Notes: generated from the letters alone by a model not told the origin. A stretch of DNA of 64,000 nucleotides from Candidatus Thiodiazotropha sp. (ex Epidulcina cf. delphinae) (GCA_025656455.1 JAHXHS010000009.1:78617-142616), one strand, 5' to 3'; positions 26,147-35,434 are shown, counted from the first letter of the stretch. Numbers and translations: made by a program.

Positions 26147-26355
26147 GGGTATTGACCACTACCGGGAATAGACGCCCAATACTACATCAGTCAACTCGAT
26201 GCCAGCCAATGACAGATCTCAACCGGTTGGAGATCCTCCGATCTGCCATTTGCACCTTGACGCTCTCGGTAACAGAATACCGGCTAGGCGAATTTCCCGA
26301 ACGACCCGAACAAACCTTGTCTGACCGCGTCAGAACACCATTGGACTCCTGGGCC

Positions 26356-27228
26356 ATGAAGAGACCGACACTGCTGTTGCTTGATAACGGCTCCAGCCGC
26401 GCCGAGGCGACGCGCTACCTGCGACGCCTGGCTGGCGAACTCAGCCATCTCAGCGGCCAGAAGGTCTATCCCGTCTCCCTGCAGCACGCCGATCGGATAC
26501 CCGTTCACAGGCTTGCCGGCAGGGCGGCGGATACATTCGCACCTTTCCTGCGGCGAAAACTGGCCGACGGCAAACGGGAATTCCTGGCAGTGCCGCTATT
26601 CTTCGGTGTCGGCCGGGCGCTCACCTCATTCATCCCCGACCAGGTGAGTTCGCTTCAAGCGGAGTTCGGGGCATTCAGCCTGCGCCTAGCCGATGTCCTC
26701 TACCCCCTCCCCACCGGCGAACCCCGGCTGGCGAAGATCCTCTGCGATCAGTTTTCCGACATGCTGCACGAAACACAGGTGCAGAGAGTGATTCTGGTAG
26801 ACCACGGTTCTCCGCTGCCATCCGTGACGGAAGTACGCAGGCGTGTAGCCGAACAGATGCGCGACATGCTGCCCCCCGGGGTCGGCCTGGAAGAGGCTGT
26901 GATGGAGCGGCGCAACAGCCCTGAGTACGATTTTAACGGGGAGCTATTGGAGCCGTTGCTGGAACGCACCGTTCCAACCGCCCGCGAGATCCCTATCATC
27001 CTCTCGTTGCTGTTTCTCTCCCCCGGCCGTCATGCAGGCGACAACGGCGATATCGCAAGGATCTGCGCCGATGCCCAACAACGCCACCCAGGATTGAATA
27101 TACGCATCAGCCGTCTGGTGGGCGACCATCCTGGGCTTGTCGACATCCTCTATGATCGTTTGATGACAGGACTCGAAAACACGGAACAACGCATGCCGAC
27201 ACATAGCATACAAGGAGAACGGCCATGA
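26356..27228 (+). CDS. Sirohydrochlorin chelatase-like protein (CbiX/SirB family)
   Basis: A protein of about 290 residues made of two CbiX-type halves. The second half has the canonical ILVDHGSPLPSVTE, and FLSPGRHAGDNGDIA carries the metal-binding histidine. In the first half the equivalent motif reads LLDNGSSRAEATR, with Asn for the usual His. CbiX/SirB enzymes insert Co or Fe into sirohydrochlorin for B12 or siroheme. ATG 26356 matches where relatives begin. The open frame extends to 26152, next to the oxyR start, so an extended form cannot be excluded. A small gene overlaps its stop codon. Confidence 0.8.
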   Translation: MKRPTLLLLDNGSSRAEATRYLRRLAGELSHLSGQKVYPVSLQHADRIPVHRLAGRAADTFAPFLRRKLADGKREFLAVPLFFGVGRALTSFIPDQVSSLQAEFGAFSLRLADVLYPLPTGEPRLAKILCDQFSDMLHETQVQRVILVDHGSPLPSVTEVRRRVAEQMRDMLPPGVGLEEAVMERRNSPEYDFNGELLEPLLERTVPTAREIPIILSLLFLSPGRHAGDNGDIARICADAQQRHPGLNIRISRLVGDHPGLVDILYDRLMTGLENTEQRMPTHSIQGERP

Positions 27229-27464
27229 AGAATCATGCCTTGGCGATCATCCTGCCGTTGCTGCGCAATGCCTCTGGCCTGGACTACTTCAAATGGGTAG
27301 CCTTTGTTACACTGCCAAGCTTGGCCATTGGTTTCATCAGCCATTGTTCTGGAACTGGTTTGGCTTCACCACCTCTTACTGTTTAGGTGACCATCATCGA
27401 TTCAACCATCGTCTTGGCCGGACTCGCGATGGCGAAGTTTGTTTCAGGAACTGAGGATTATTAA
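27225..27464 (+). pseudogene. Small hydrophobic protein, frame interrupted by TAG
   Basis: ATG 27225 overlaps the stop of the chelatase gene (ATGA), an arrangement typical of a coupled gene. It reads MKNHALAIILPLLRNASGL, then a hydrophobic stretch (WVAFVTLPSLAIGFISHCSG), and meets TAG at 27384. The same frame continues from GTG 27387 with IDSTIVLAGLAMAKFVSG to TAA at 27462, where a family C end (ATTAACCCGGCACCC) begins. It may be a small membrane protein split by a nonsense change and cut short by a repeat, or just a 53-residue protein. I do not recognise it. Confidence 0.4.
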
Positions 27465-27523
27465 CCCGGCACCCTAATAGGATTCCACAATAGCTGCTTT
27501 GCGAGAATGCCCACGATACCATC

Positions 27524-28423
27524 ATGCCAAATATCCGCTATCAGGAATTCGCCATTATCTTTGCCGACATCGTCGACAGCACCCGGATGTATGAAAGTCT
27601 CGGCGACAGCCGCGCCAAACAGTTGATCACCGAACTGGAGAATGACATATCCCGTGTCGTAAAGGAGACCGGCGGCCATGTGGTTGAGATAATCGGCGAT
27701 GAGGTGATGAGCTGCTATGACAGCCCCGATGCTGCGGCGGCAGGCGCATGCCGAATCCAGGAATGCGTCGATGCCTACTCGGAAAGGTGTGGCATGCCCG
27801 TATCCGCTAGGTTAGGGCTTCACTATGGGCCTGCGATTGTTGAAGAGGGCAGGATGTATGGCGATTCAGTCAATGTGGCGGCGCGCATGGCATCCATTGC
27901 CCAGGCCCGACAGATCATCACCACCGAGCAGGTCGTGCAAAACCTCTCTGATGAACACAGAAGATTGGTACGCCGCTTCGACAAGGTAAAAATCAAAGGC
28001 AAACAGCAGAGAATGGTTATCTACGATCTGTTGTGGCGCATGGACGTCACCTTCATGCATACCTCACCAGTCACCCAAAACCAGCTAGCCAAAACCCTGG
28101 TCCTTACCTATGCAGGCAAAATCCATCGCATGCCTCCCACACAAGGTAGCATGCGCATCGGGCGTGACCCATGTAATGAGTTGGTGGTCTCGACCACCAC
28201 CGCCTCGAGAACTCACGCAATCCTTGAATTCAGTCGGGGAAAATACGTCCTTTCGGACATCAGCACCAACGGCACCTACGTGACCACCCAAAACCAGCAG
28301 TCGCTCTACTTACGGCGTGAGACCATCCCCCTATTGGGTAGCGGCAAGATAGGACTTGGCGAACCGGTCTCAACCGATAACCGCCATGTCATCAGTTACG
28401 ATTTACAAGAGAGCGGCCCCTAG
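27524..28423 (+). CDS. Class III nucleotide cyclase fused to an FHA domain
   Basis: A 299-residue cytoplasmic protein. Residues 5-165 are a class III adenylate/guanylate cyclase homology domain: metal aspartates D15 (FADIVDST) and D59 (IGDEVM), and the transition-state pair N117/R121 in VNVAARM. The position that is usually Lys in adenylate cyclases (before xIGD) is Glu55, and the Asp of the usual DxYG is Arg110 (GRMYG), so the purine specificity is unclear. Residues 190-295 form an FHA phosphothreonine-binding domain (IGRDPCNELVV, SRTHAILE, STNGTYV). It probably couples Ser/Thr phosphorylation to a cyclic nucleotide. mscK follows. Confidence 0.88.
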   Translation: MPNIRYQEFAIIFADIVDSTRMYESLGDSRAKQLITELENDISRVVKETGGHVVEIIGDEVMSCYDSPDAAAAGACRIQECVDAYSERCGMPVSARLGLHYGPAIVEEGRMYGDSVNVAARMASIAQARQIITTEQVVQNLSDEHRRLVRRFDKVKIKGKQQRMVIYDLLWRMDVTFMHTSPVTQNQLAKTLVLTYAGKIHRMPPTQGSMRIGRDPCNELVVSTTTASRTHAILEFSRGKYVLSDISTNGTYVTTQNQQSLYLRRETIPLLGSGKIGLGEPVSTDNRHVISYDLQESGP

Positions 28424-28463
28424 ACCCGTATCACCAAAGAACCATCAACCACATGTGACCTCC

Positions 28464-31400
28464 ATGCCCCATAGGTTCCACTTCCGCCAACACCCGCGAA
28501 CCGATAGCTTGCTCACTCTCTTGCTGCTGTTCTGCGTTTTCAGCGTTGCCACGCAAGCGCGGAGCGAAGCACCCGAAACCGCACTGGTGCTCAGCCTTGA
28601 GCAGATCGAATTCGCCAAAACCGCCGCCGCCAGTGACGAGACCCTTGACCAGGCGCAGATGGACAAGGCCAAGGAGATGCTTGAGCAGGCGAAGAAGTGG
28701 CTGCTGCAAGCCGGCAAGGCGCGGAACGAAATCTCACAGTTACAGGCCCTGGTGCAGGATGCGCCGCAACAGATTCAAGCGCTGCGCTCCAGCATGGAAG
28801 CGCTTGCCGCGCAAAACAACTTGTTATCCGACTTTATTGAAAAGTCCGACCTGGCTGCGCTGGAGCTACGCATCAGCCAGGAAGATCTGAACCTCGCCCA
28901 GGCCCGCGATCAGCAAAAGCGTCAGATGGAGGTACTGTCAAAACTGCTGGCGGGCAGCAAACAGATCAATGCTGAACTCACCGCACACGGCAGCACCCTG
29001 GCACAGATCGAATCGGATCTCGACAGCCTCCCTGGCGGCGAGCCCAAGCGTCTCAGTCAGGCCAGGATGATGTCCCTACAAGGCAGACAGGCGCTCCGCC
29101 AGGCACAGATCGATCTACTCAAACTACGCCTGGGGAATCAGAGTCTGCTGACCAACCTGGCCCAGGCCAAACGGGATGCCGCTGTAGACCGGGTCAGCCG
29201 GCTGCAATCGACCCTGGAATCACTCAACCAAGCCGCCGCCCGGATCCGAGAAAATCAAGCCAAACAGGCCAGGCAGGTGGCTGAGCAGTTGCGGGAGCAG
29301 ACCGCGAACCTTCCCCAGCCACTGCAGGCGATCGCTCAGGAAAATGCCGAAACACGCTCCGAGCTTGAACAACTCGTGTATTGGGAAAAGCGTGTGACAC
29401 AACAGCTCACGACCATCCAGCAAAAACTGCAACAGATACAGAACGACTTCGAACACAGCAAACAGCGCGTCGAAGTGGTCGGAACCAGTCAGGCGATCGG
29501 TAAGATGCTCTCCCGCCGGCGTCAGGCGCTGCCTTCGCTGAGGAGCTACAGCCGCTCTTCCGCAGAGCGTAAACATGAGATCAATCTTGCCACAGACCGG
29601 CAGATCGATATCGAAGAGTTACTCCTGCAACGCGGCAATCTTCCCAACCATGTCGGGCAAATCACCAGCGCCCTGATAACCGACCTATCCGCCCGTGAGG
29701 CCGATGAGCTGAAAAAGCAGGCCTTCAGCCTGGTCGGCGCAAGGCGTGAAGCGCTGAATGAATTACAAAAGGTATACGGCCGTTACATCGCCAAACTCAC
29801 CGCCCTCGACCTGGCCGAACGACAGTTGCTGGAAGTCTCCGAGTCCTATGTCGCCTACATCAACGATCAATTGATCTGGATTTCAAGCGGGGGACTCCTC
29901 GATATCCTCAATCCGGCTCAATTGGCTTCCAGTCTGGCGTGGCTGACATCACCCGAAAAATGGCTGGATCTGGGCTCCGATATCCTGAAAGCCGGTAGAC
30001 ACAACTTGCATACCGCTTTTTTTGTGCTGATGATCTTCATCCTGGTGATCTGGAAACGGCGCTACGCCAAGCTGCAAATCCCTCTCCTGGCCAGGTCTAC
30101 GCGGAAGATACGAACCGATTCGATCCACATCACCCTGCTGGCGCTGTTCCACACCCTGGTGAAGATCGCCGCCTTACCGGTATTGATGATCGGACTGGGG
30201 TTACTGCTCAAGACACTTCCATCCGCGACGCCCTTCACCCTGGCAATCGCCAGCTCCCTGATCAGGGTGGGCATCACCCTGGCAGCCGCCCTGCTGCTCT
30301 ACCAGGTCTGCCTGCCTGAAGGGGTCGGTATCCGCCATCTGCGCTGGAACAGCGGGATCTGCCAATCCGTGGCCAGGGAGTTGCGATGGATCATTCCCAC
30401 AGCCGCGCCGATACGCTTTCTTGTCGCCCTGGCAGCGGGGAATACCCTGGCCCCCGAGGCACAGATCATCGGCAAGGCGACGATCATTGCATTGATGATC
30501 ATCGTTCTGTTGTTCACCTACCGTCTGCTGCATAAGCAAGGATCATTGATGCTGCATTGGAGCAGCGCGAACCCCCATGCCCTGTTGGTACAACTGCATT
30601 TCCTCTGGTTCCCCTTGTTGTTGTTGATCGGCATCGGCCTCATCGTCTCAACAGGGCTTGGGTACATGACGCTTTCGCTGCGTCTGCTCGAGCGCGTTGA
30701 GTTGACGTTCTGGTTTTTCGTCGGGCTCTTCACCCTCAAAGAGCTGCTGTTACGCTATCTCTTCATTGCGGAGCGCAGATTGCGTTACGAAAACGCCCTG
30801 CAACGCCGTCAGGAGCTTCGCGCCCAAAGGGAACAGGAGCAACAACAGAGCGAGGACGAAAGTACAGTGATTACCGCGGAGATTCCCGAGTTGAACTTCG
30901 ACGCCCTGGGCGAGCAGGCCAAGCGGCTGGTTCGCTTCGGCTACCTGTTCGGTTCAGTGGTCGGCGCCTGGCTGATCTGGGCCGACCTGCTCCCGGCATT
31001 GGAGTTTCTCAACGATATCCAGTTGCCATTCAACACCAGTCATCTGGTGGACGGCATCGTCACTGAAACGCCCTTGACACTGCGTGACATTGTGATCGGC
31101 GCCATCATTCTGATCGTCACTATTCTGGCCGCCAAGAACCTTCCCGGTGTCCTCGAAATCACCCTGCTGCAACGCCTCCCCCTTGAAGCGGGCGCCCGCT
31201 ATGCCTTGACCACCCTGCTCCAATATCTGATTGCCGGCATCGGCATCATCATGGCCTTCAGCAGCATCGGCTTCCAATGGTCGAGCATCCAATGGCTGGT
31301 GGCTGCGCTGGGGGTGGGTCTGGGTTTCGGCCTGCAGGAGATAGTCGCCAACTTCATCAGCGGCATCATCCTCCTGTTCGAACGACCGATCAGGGTAGGC

Positions 31401-31898
31401 GATGTCGTCACCCTGGACACCACCACGGGCGTGGTTTCACGCATTCGCATTCGCGCCACCACCATCATCAACTATGACAAACAGGAGATGTTGATCCCCA
31501 ACAAGGCGTTCATTACCGGCCGGGTCATCAACTGGACATTGACCGACAAGGTGAACCGGGTGATCGTCACTGTCGGCGTCGCTTACGGCAGCGACGTCAG
31601 TCAGGCCATGGGACTGATGCTCGAGGCTGCCGAGGAGAACGAGAACGTGTTGCAGGAACCTAAGCCGGTGGCCACCTTCGAGGCCTTCGGCGACAACGCC
31701 CTGACCCTGCTGCTGCGAGCCTACCTTGGCTCCATGGACAACCGATTGGCCACCATCACGGCCCTGCATGAAACGATCAACCGTAAATTCAATGAGGCCG
31801 GCATCGATATCCCCTTCCCGCAACGGGATCTGCACCTGCACGGCTCAACGCCGTTGGAGGTTCGTATCAATCATCCTATTAACCCGGCGACCAAATAG
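28464..31898 (+). CDS. mscK: Large mechanosensitive channel of the MscK/KefA type
   Basis: About 1144 residues. A signal peptide is followed by a long periplasmic coiled-coil region (to about residue 490), a set of inner-membrane helices (about 510-880), and a C-terminal MscS channel core: the pore-lining TM3 in AALGVGLGFGLQEIVANF, FERPIRVGDVV, and the cytoplasmic cage. It gates on membrane tension and protects against osmotic downshock. ATG 28464 lies just before the signal peptide, downstream of the cyclase-FHA stop. The last residues (INPATK) and the TAG stop come from the end of a family C element, so the native C-terminus was replaced. Confidence 0.92.
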   Translation: MPHRFHFRQHPRTDSLLTLLLLFCVFSVATQARSEAPETALVLSLEQIEFAKTAAASDETLDQAQMDKAKEMLEQAKKWLLQAGKARNEISQLQALVQDAPQQIQALRSSMEALAAQNNLLSDFIEKSDLAALELRISQEDLNLAQARDQQKRQMEVLSKLLAGSKQINAELTAHGSTLAQIESDLDSLPGGEPKRLSQARMMSLQGRQALRQAQIDLLKLRLGNQSLLTNLAQAKRDAAVDRVSRLQSTLESLNQAAARIRENQAKQARQVAEQLREQTANLPQPLQAIAQENAETRSELEQLVYWEKRVTQQLTTIQQKLQQIQNDFEHSKQRVEVVGTSQAIGKMLSRRRQALPSLRSYSRSSAERKHEINLATDRQIDIEELLLQRGNLPNHVGQITSALITDLSAREADELKKQAFSLVGARREALNELQKVYGRYIAKLTALDLAERQLLEVSESYVAYINDQLIWISSGGLLDILNPAQLASSLAWLTSPEKWLDLGSDILKAGRHNLHTAFFVLMIFILVIWKRRYAKLQIPLLARSTRKIRTDSIHITLLALFHTLVKIAALPVLMIGLGLLLKTLPSATPFTLAIASSLIRVGITLAAALLLYQVCLPEGVGIRHLRWNSGICQSVARELRWIIPTAAPIRFLVALAAGNTLAPEAQIIGKATIIALMIIVLLFTYRLLHKQGSLMLHWSSANPHALLVQLHFLWFPLLLLIGIGLIVSTGLGYMTLSLRLLERVELTFWFFVGLFTLKELLLRYLFIAERRLRYENALQRRQELRAQREQEQQQSEDESTVITAEIPELNFDALGEQAKRLVRFGYLFGSVVGAWLIWADLLPALEFLNDIQLPFNTSHLVDGIVTETPLTLRDIVIGAIILIVTILAAKNLPGVLEITLLQRLPLEAGARYALTTLLQYLIAGIGIIMAFSSIGFQWSSIQWLVAALGVGLGFGLQEIVANFISGIILLFERPIRVGDVVTLDTTTGVVSRIRIRATTIINYDKQEMLIPNKAFITGRVINWTLTDKVNRVIVTVGVAYGSDVSQAMGLMLEAAEENENVLQEPKPVATFEAFGDNALTLLLRAYLGSMDNRLATITALHETINRKFNEAGIDIPFPQRDLHLHGSTPLEVRINHPINPATK

Positions 31899-32160
31899 TG
31901 TACTTTCAGGGCTACAAGAATGCCCTTGATCAAGGCGTGGCTCGCAGGCAATGGTGATTCCCTTGTCAAGAGTCACAACGAAGAGCAAGGGCATTCTTGT
32001 AGCCCCTAACACATTGATATTTAATAGACAGGCCGCAGTGTGCCTGCCTGCAGGCTGCGTTATCAAAACTTGCTGTAGGGCGGCTACAACGGCGTTTTGA
32101 TGCCTTGCTGCAGGCAGGCACACTGCGGCTGAAAGTACACTATTTGGTCGCCGGGTTAAT
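31878..32160. repeat. Family C palindromic element, full copy
   Basis: A 283-base element with perfect 32-base terminal inverted repeats beginning ATTAACCCGGCGACC. It contains two hairpins, with arms 31909-31925/31990-32006 and about 32031-32050/32109-32128. The left end overlaps the last codons and stop of mscK. Single or collapsed family C ends recur at 6699, 27460, 34320, 35565, 45164 and 61456. Confidence 0.9.
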
Positions 32161-32229
32161 AAAAAGGGCGGCTGACCGCTCTATATCGGGGTTCAACGCT
32201 TCAACGCAAAGCTGATTGTCCGCGAATTA

Positions 32230-32391
32230 AGGGCTGCGGCAAAAATAAATGATCCCAAAATGCGCCGGATTATTGCTTGCCTTCTAGGCGTAGCGTAGGG
32301 CGCATAGCCGGGACTATGCAACCGAAGCTACAACAACGAAGGCAGGGAATAAGACAAGCAGTTTGGGATCATTTATTTTTGCCGCAGCCCT
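32230..32391. repeat. Family E palindromic element, copy 2
   Basis: A 162-base copy, nearly identical to 11372-11533, flanked by TAA on both sides. It ends 5 bases before the stop codon of the Nudix gene and so could act as its 3' end structure. Confidence 0.85.
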
Positions 32392-32396
32392 AAGCA

Positions 32397-32957
32397 TCAG
32401 GATATACTGTTCCGCAGGATGGATTGAATCACCTCTGGCGCATTTTCCAACTGCCGGACACGTTTCCATAACCTGCCGGGGGCATTTTCATAGATAGCGA
32501 GCAGCTCCTCCGCCTGCACCCAAACCAGTTCGCGCCGCTTTTTAAACCGGCCGACCTTGTCGGCTTCCCATTGCCGATTCAAGGCCCGGATATCCCGGTG
32601 CGGGAATTCGATAAAGAAGGTCTTCCACCGTTTCGGCCGCAGCGGGTTTCCCGGCGCACGCCGACACCACCAATCCGGGTGAGCCGCCAGCGTCTCGTCA
32701 AATAGCGCCTCAACGATCGGGATCTGATGCCTGACTCTTTCGACGCTCCTGCTTGCCTGCCGCACATCATCGGAGAAGTACAGGGTCTCGGTCTCTTCCA
32801 CGAATTCCCGTATGGCAGCCTCCCGGTCATTTTCGCCTGCCCCGACGCCACCGCCGAAATCAATCAGATAGCCCACCTTTCTACCGGTAAAGGTCGTTTG
32901 AAACAAAAAGGAAACACTACCGTCGTTGACGGCAAAAGGAATAACACCTGCGCCCAT
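32397..32957 (-). CDS. Nudix-domain hydrolase
   Basis: A 186-residue protein with a near-canonical Nudix box, GGVGAGENDREAAIREFVEE followed by T. The catalytic REF-x-EE glutamates are present. N-terminal to it are beta strands (VSFLFQTTFTGRKVGYLIDFGG) as in mononucleotide-type Nudix proteins. Basic and Trp-rich segments follow (DWWCRRAPGN, RPKRWKTFFIEFPHRD). The substrate cannot be predicted. The start at ATG 32957 gives a complete fold. Confidence 0.8.
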   Translation of the reverse strand: MGAGVIPFAVNDGSVSFLFQTTFTGRKVGYLIDFGGGVGAGENDREAAIREFVEETETLYFSDDVRQASRSVERVRHQIPIVEALFDETLAAHPDWWCRRAPGNPLRPKRWKTFFIEFPHRDIRALNRQWEADKVGRFKKRRELVWVQAEELLAIYENAPGRLWKRVRQLENAPEVIQSILRNSIS

Positions 32958-33164
32958 CTCTATTTCTCCAGGGGAATATTCTAATACTCTAATGCTTATG
33001 GTTTACCCTGAATCCATGGGTTCAAGCTTAATCCATGTTGCGGCGTTTCCCCGGTCCGCGCCGTTGCTTGGCGTTGAAACCAAATACGCCTTCATGGTGT
33101 CAGGTAATTTTAGCAATGATATACTCACTGCTCATTTCAAATAACCCAATTACAGGAGAGGCAC

Positions 33165-33539
33165 ATGAACCAAGCCCTCATCAACACCATCGTCGGGCTT
33201 TTTTTCAGCCTTTTCGTCATTTCCCTGCAGGCCGATGAAGCCATCAGCACCACCGTGGAGAATCTCTACAAAGAGAAAACCTCGCTGAACGGCAAACTGG
33301 TAAAGCTACAAGGGAAGGTCGTTAAAGTTAACAATGAGATCCTGCAGAGAAACTTCCTGCATCTGCAGGACGGAACGGGCAGCGAGGCCGACGGCACCGA
33401 TGACATTACGATCACCAGCAAGGAGACCGCCAATGTGGGCGACCAGGTAACCGTTACCGGCACCCTGGTCCTCGACCACGACTTCGGCGCCGGCTACAAG
33501 TATCCGATGCTGGTGGAAAAGGCCTCCATTAGCCACTGA
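33165..33539 (+). CDS. Exported OB-fold protein (NrfJ-related type)
   Basis: A 124-residue protein with a signal peptide (to about residue 24, SLQAD) and one OB-fold domain (LNGKLVKLQGKVVKVNN, FLHLQDGTG, VTVTGTLVLDHDFGAGYKY). Small periplasmic OB proteins of this kind are sometimes annotated as NrfJ-related; their function is unknown. An AGGAG ribosome site precedes ATG 33165. The gene stands alone. Confidence 0.75.
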   Translation: MNQALINTIVGLFFSLFVISLQADEAISTTVENLYKEKTSLNGKLVKLQGKVVKVNNEILQRNFLHLQDGTGSEADGTDDITITSKETANVGDQVTVTGTLVLDHDFGAGYKYPMLVEKASISH

Positions 33540-33648
33540 TAAACAACCGGCCGGGCAGCAGGAACGTCGAACCTGATTTAGGGTCTGTTATCATGCATTT
33601 GATTGCTACTGCCCCCAGAGTGGATTGTATAATGAAAGCCCCCAAGCG

Positions 33649-33718
33649 GGGGCTATGCCAGGACCCGCCAACCGACTGCGCGGCCCGCGTGCAATACCGC
33701 TGACTCAGGCATAGCCCC
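33649..33718. repeat. Inverted repeat after the OB-fold gene
   Basis: Arms GGGGCTATGCC (33649-33659) and GGCATAGCCCC (33708-33718) flank about 48 bases; the left arm also pairs locally with AGCCCCC just before it. It could serve as a bidirectional 3' structure between the OB-fold gene and the convergent DUF2058 gene. Confidence 0.6.
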
Positions 33719-33736
33719 AACTACCGCTCTCCGGGG

Positions 33737-34276
33737 TCACCACATCAGATCATCAGGCACCTTGAAGTCCGCATAGGGATCGTCTGTATCGTCGCTCCCT
33801 TCGGTTTTGTTCAGTACGATAACGCAAGCGGCATCTCTCAAGCTGATCTTCTCGGCCACTCCCCCTGGGACAATTTCATATCGATTATCCAGCTTCACGA
33901 TCGCCAGTCGGCCGCTGCTGAGTTGCCGATGCGGCTTTTCCGCGACAAAGAGCCGTTGAACCTTGCCGGCATCACTGAAATGGTAGGCGACCTCACCCTC
34001 CTCCAGCGACAGCCGATTCATCTCCACCAACTGCCTTATCTGGGCAGTGATCGCTTTACGATTCGCCGCTTCCTGCTTCTCCCGGTTCAGCTGCCGATCC
34101 CGTTCCGCATCCCTGACCTTGGCCAGTCTGGCCAGGCGCGCGGCTTCATCCTCCGGCTTCTGCTTAGCATGGCGCTGCGCCTTTTCCTTACGTTGCTTGG
34201 CCTTCTTTGCTTTGTTGACCTTTTTTTCGTCCACCAAGCCTGCCTTGAGCAGTTGATCGTGTAGTGAGTTAGCCAA
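33737..34276 (-). CDS. DUF2058 protein (YaiL family)
   Basis: A 179-residue protein of the DUF2058/YaiL family, common in gammaproteobacteria. It starts with MANSLHDQLLKAGLVDEKKVNKAKKAKQRK, the standard opening. A long charged coiled-coil segment follows (to about residue 85), then a small globular domain (EGEVAYHFSDAGKVQRLFV, GRLAIVKLDNRYEIVP) and an acidic tail. It is cytoplasmic and its function is not established. Length is normal. Confidence 0.9.
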   Translation of the reverse strand: MANSLHDQLLKAGLVDEKKVNKAKKAKQRKEKAQRHAKQKPEDEAARLARLAKVRDAERDRQLNREKQEAANRKAITAQIRQLVEMNRLSLEEGEVAYHFSDAGKVQRLFVAEKPHRQLSSGRLAIVKLDNRYEIVPGGVAEKISLRDAACVIVLNKTEGSDDTDDPYADFKVPDDLMW

Positions 34277-34319
34277 ATGACGCTCCTATCCATCTGTCTT
34301 ATATGGGTCTTTTCAACGT

Positions 34320-34480
34320 ATTAACCCGGCAACCAAATATGTCGTGTTCAGCCGCAGTGTGCCAGCCTAGCCTACGGCAAGGCATCATACCGCTGTTCAT
34401 AGCCAGCCTCCATCTTACCAAACGCCTTGCCGGATCTGCAGGCAAGCGAGCCCTAAGATCCTTGTAGTGCCTCGTCATTG
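34320..34480. repeat. Degenerate family C element
   Basis: Begins with ATTAACCCGGCAACCAAATA. It then contains GCCGCAGTGTGCCAGCCT...CAAGGC, a diverged form of the second hairpin of the element at 31878-32160, including the CAAGGC...AACGC apex motifs. The right end is not recognisable. It lies between DUF2058 and the patatin gene. Confidence 0.55.
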
Positions 34481-34486
34481 ATTCCG

Positions 34487-35434
34487 TTACCGTAAGGGCG
34501 GAAGCAGTCGCTCCAGGGCAGGACGCATACGCTCGACCTCCCGGTGTCCCTCGGCAATCGCCATCTCGGCCTCATCGAACTCCATCAGCCCCAGCCTTGA
34601 CAGGCGTGGCGCCAGGATCACGTCCGGCGGATCCCCGGCCATGCGGCTACGGGTAATGCGATCCTGCATAATGTTGATGGAGCTGGCCAGGACATCGTAA
34701 AGCCCCGGAATATCCCGATTCAGGCCGAGCAAGCGTGAAAACAGGTCCTTTTTCCGTGCACTCAGGGTGCTCTTCATCTGCCCGGCGATTCGGCTCCAGA
34801 GATCTCCCTCCCTGGCCTGTACCGGTTTGTCGTCAGGGGCATCGTCACGGCGCAGATGCTTGCCGAGTATGTCGCCATTGAGATTAACCGCGATCACCAG
34901 ATCCGCGCCCATGGCCCGACAGAGAGAGACAGGGACGGGGTTGGCGAGACCGCCATCCACCAGCCAACGCCCTTCGTGTTGCAGGGGGGTAAAGAGTCCG
35001 GGCAGACTGATGGAGGCCCTCACCGCCTCCATCACCGGCCCTTGGCGAAACCAGATCTCACGGCCGCTCTCCAAGTCAGTGGCCACGACGCCGAGCTGCC
35101 GCGTCAGACCTTCGAACGCCAGCTCCTCGACGTAACGATTTACGAAACCGGTCAGCTTCTCCCCTTGGATCAAGCCGCCTCCCAGCAGACTCGGGTCAAG
35201 AAACTTAATGATCTCTTTCCAGGTAAGGGAACGGGTCCAGGCCTCCAGCAGATCCAGCTTATCGGCCGTATAGGCAGCCCCCACGAGAGCGCCGATGGAA
35301 CTCCCGCTGACGATGTCCGGTTCAATACCCATTTCGGACAGGCCCTGAATAATGCCGATATGCGACCAACCGCGCGCCGCGCCACTCCCGAGAGCCAACC
35401 CGATCTTCACTTGAGACTGTTTCCTATCCTGCAT
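34487..35434 (-). CDS. Patatin-like phospholipase (RssA/NTE family)
   Basis: A protein of about 315 residues with the patatin fold: oxyanion loop GSGAARGWSHIG, nucleophile elbow GSSIG, and the catalytic aspartate in DGGLANPVPV. It is a predicted serine lipase acting on membrane lipids, without membrane segments. ATG 35434 (MQDRKQSQVKIGLALG) places the oxyanion loop about 16 residues from the start, as in relatives. The open frame continues to ATG 35545, but that part lacks family similarity. No ribosome site decides between them. Confidence 0.85.
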   Translation of the reverse strand: MQDRKQSQVKIGLALGSGAARGWSHIGIIQGLSEMGIEPDIVSGSSIGALVGAAYTADKLDLLEAWTRSLTWKEIIKFLDPSLLGGGLIQGEKLTGFVNRYVEELAFEGLTRQLGVVATDLESGREIWFRQGPVMEAVRASISLPGLFTPLQHEGRWLVDGGLANPVPVSLCRAMGADLVIAVNLNGDILGKHLRRDDAPDDKPVQAREGDLWSRIAGQMKSTLSARKKDLFSRLLGLNRDIPGLYDVLASSINIMQDRITRSRMAGDPPDVILAPRLSRLGLMEFDEAEMAIAEGHREVERMRPALERLLPPLR

